A stretch of DNA of 8,084 nucleotides from Chromatiales bacterium. GTDB lineage: Bacteria; Pseudomonadota; Gammaproteobacteria; Chromatiales; Chromatiaceae. The notes beneath the pieces were generated by a model. The model worked only from the letters and a program-made list of their open reading frames with translations. It had not been told where the DNA came from and searched no databases. The stretch is from NCBI GenBank assembly GCA_024639625.1, contig JAHEIA010000129.1:1-8084 (forward strand). Reading direction: 5' to 3'. Made by a program: the position numbers and the translations under genes. Below are positions 7,914-8,084 of the stretch, piece after piece (position 1 is the first letter of the stretch; every line of letters starts with the position of its first letter).

Positions 7914-8084
7914 GGCGCCAGATTCTACCGCAGCCTTTGCAACGAGGGTTAGCCTGGTCCGCCCTGGCGGCGCGCTCCGGCGCCCTGCGTTCGAGGGCCG
8001 GCCACGACCCGCCGCCGTCGCCGATCGCCGATGAGCAGCGCAGAGCACCTCGCGCAGCCAACCGATCCTCTGTCGGAGAGACGG
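7914..8084. other. upstream region of nudJ, no firm gene
   Basis: These 171 GC-rich bases hold the presumed nudJ promoter. On the minus strand TAGAAT (7927-7922) is a 5/6 match to a -10 element with no clear -35. On the plus strand an ATG at 8031 opens MSSAEHLAQPTDPLSERR up to the edge; it could be the start of a divergent gene, but it has no binding site and I do not recognise it. Confidence 0.35.

Noticed and set aside
7914..8048. Upstream start for nudJ (GTG at 8048)
   Set aside because: The extension is Arg/Ala/Gly-rich without Nudix features, and family members start just before the PHVTVA strand.
7949..8084. C-terminal end of an upstream minus-strand gene such as a pseudouridine synthase (rluE precedes nudJ in E. 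coli), ending at a TAA at 7951-7949
   Set aside because: The frame is open to the edge, but its Arg/Gly-rich sequence shows no recognisable pseudouridine synthase end, so synteny alone is not enough.

Overview
The window looks like chromosomal DNA from a GC-rich gammaproteobacterium. The minus-strand order nudJ - mnmA - hflD - (acnA) - purB is the classical gammaproteobacterial purB neighbourhood, and HflD is essentially restricted to that class. The long open shadow frames opposite the real genes fit high GC. I cannot name the genus. Almost everything is core housekeeping; I found no mobile element, CRISPR array, tRNA, rRNA or defence system.

Layout, left to right. (1) 1-122, minus strand: the first 40 codons of a drug/metabolite (EamA-type) membrane transporter that runs off the left edge. 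(2) 123-510: a 388-base divergent intergenic region, AT-rich in its middle, which should carry the promoter and long leader of the next gene. (3) 511-1197, plus strand: a small exported OmpA-family peptidoglycan-binding protein with a cysteine-rich, calcium-repeat-like linker. (4) 1198-1290: two tandem hairpins between convergent genes; the second is a textbook bidirectional terminator. (5) 1291-2658, minus: purB, behind its own extended -10 promoter. (6) 2803-5472, minus: acnA (aconitase A), preceded by a candidate 29-codon upstream ORF whose stop overlaps the acnA start. (7) 5704-7913, minus: nudJ-mnmA-hflD, a compact operon in which mnmA starts 9 bases after nudJ in the same frame and hflD overlaps mnmA by 4 bases (ATGA). 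(8) 7914-8084: upstream region of nudJ, with nothing firmly identifiable.

Functionally the minus-strand block combines nucleotide clean-up (NudJ), thiolation of the tRNA wobble uridine (MnmA), a membrane-associated protein of poorly known role (HflD), a TCA-cycle enzyme (AcnA) and purine biosynthesis (PurB). acnA has a 231-base upstream gap and purB a 144-base one with a strong -10 element, so I infer at least three transcription units here. The points most worth a second look are the insertion of acnA between hflD and purB, the small ORF coupled to the acnA start, and the in-frame nudJ/mnmA junction with a GTG start.
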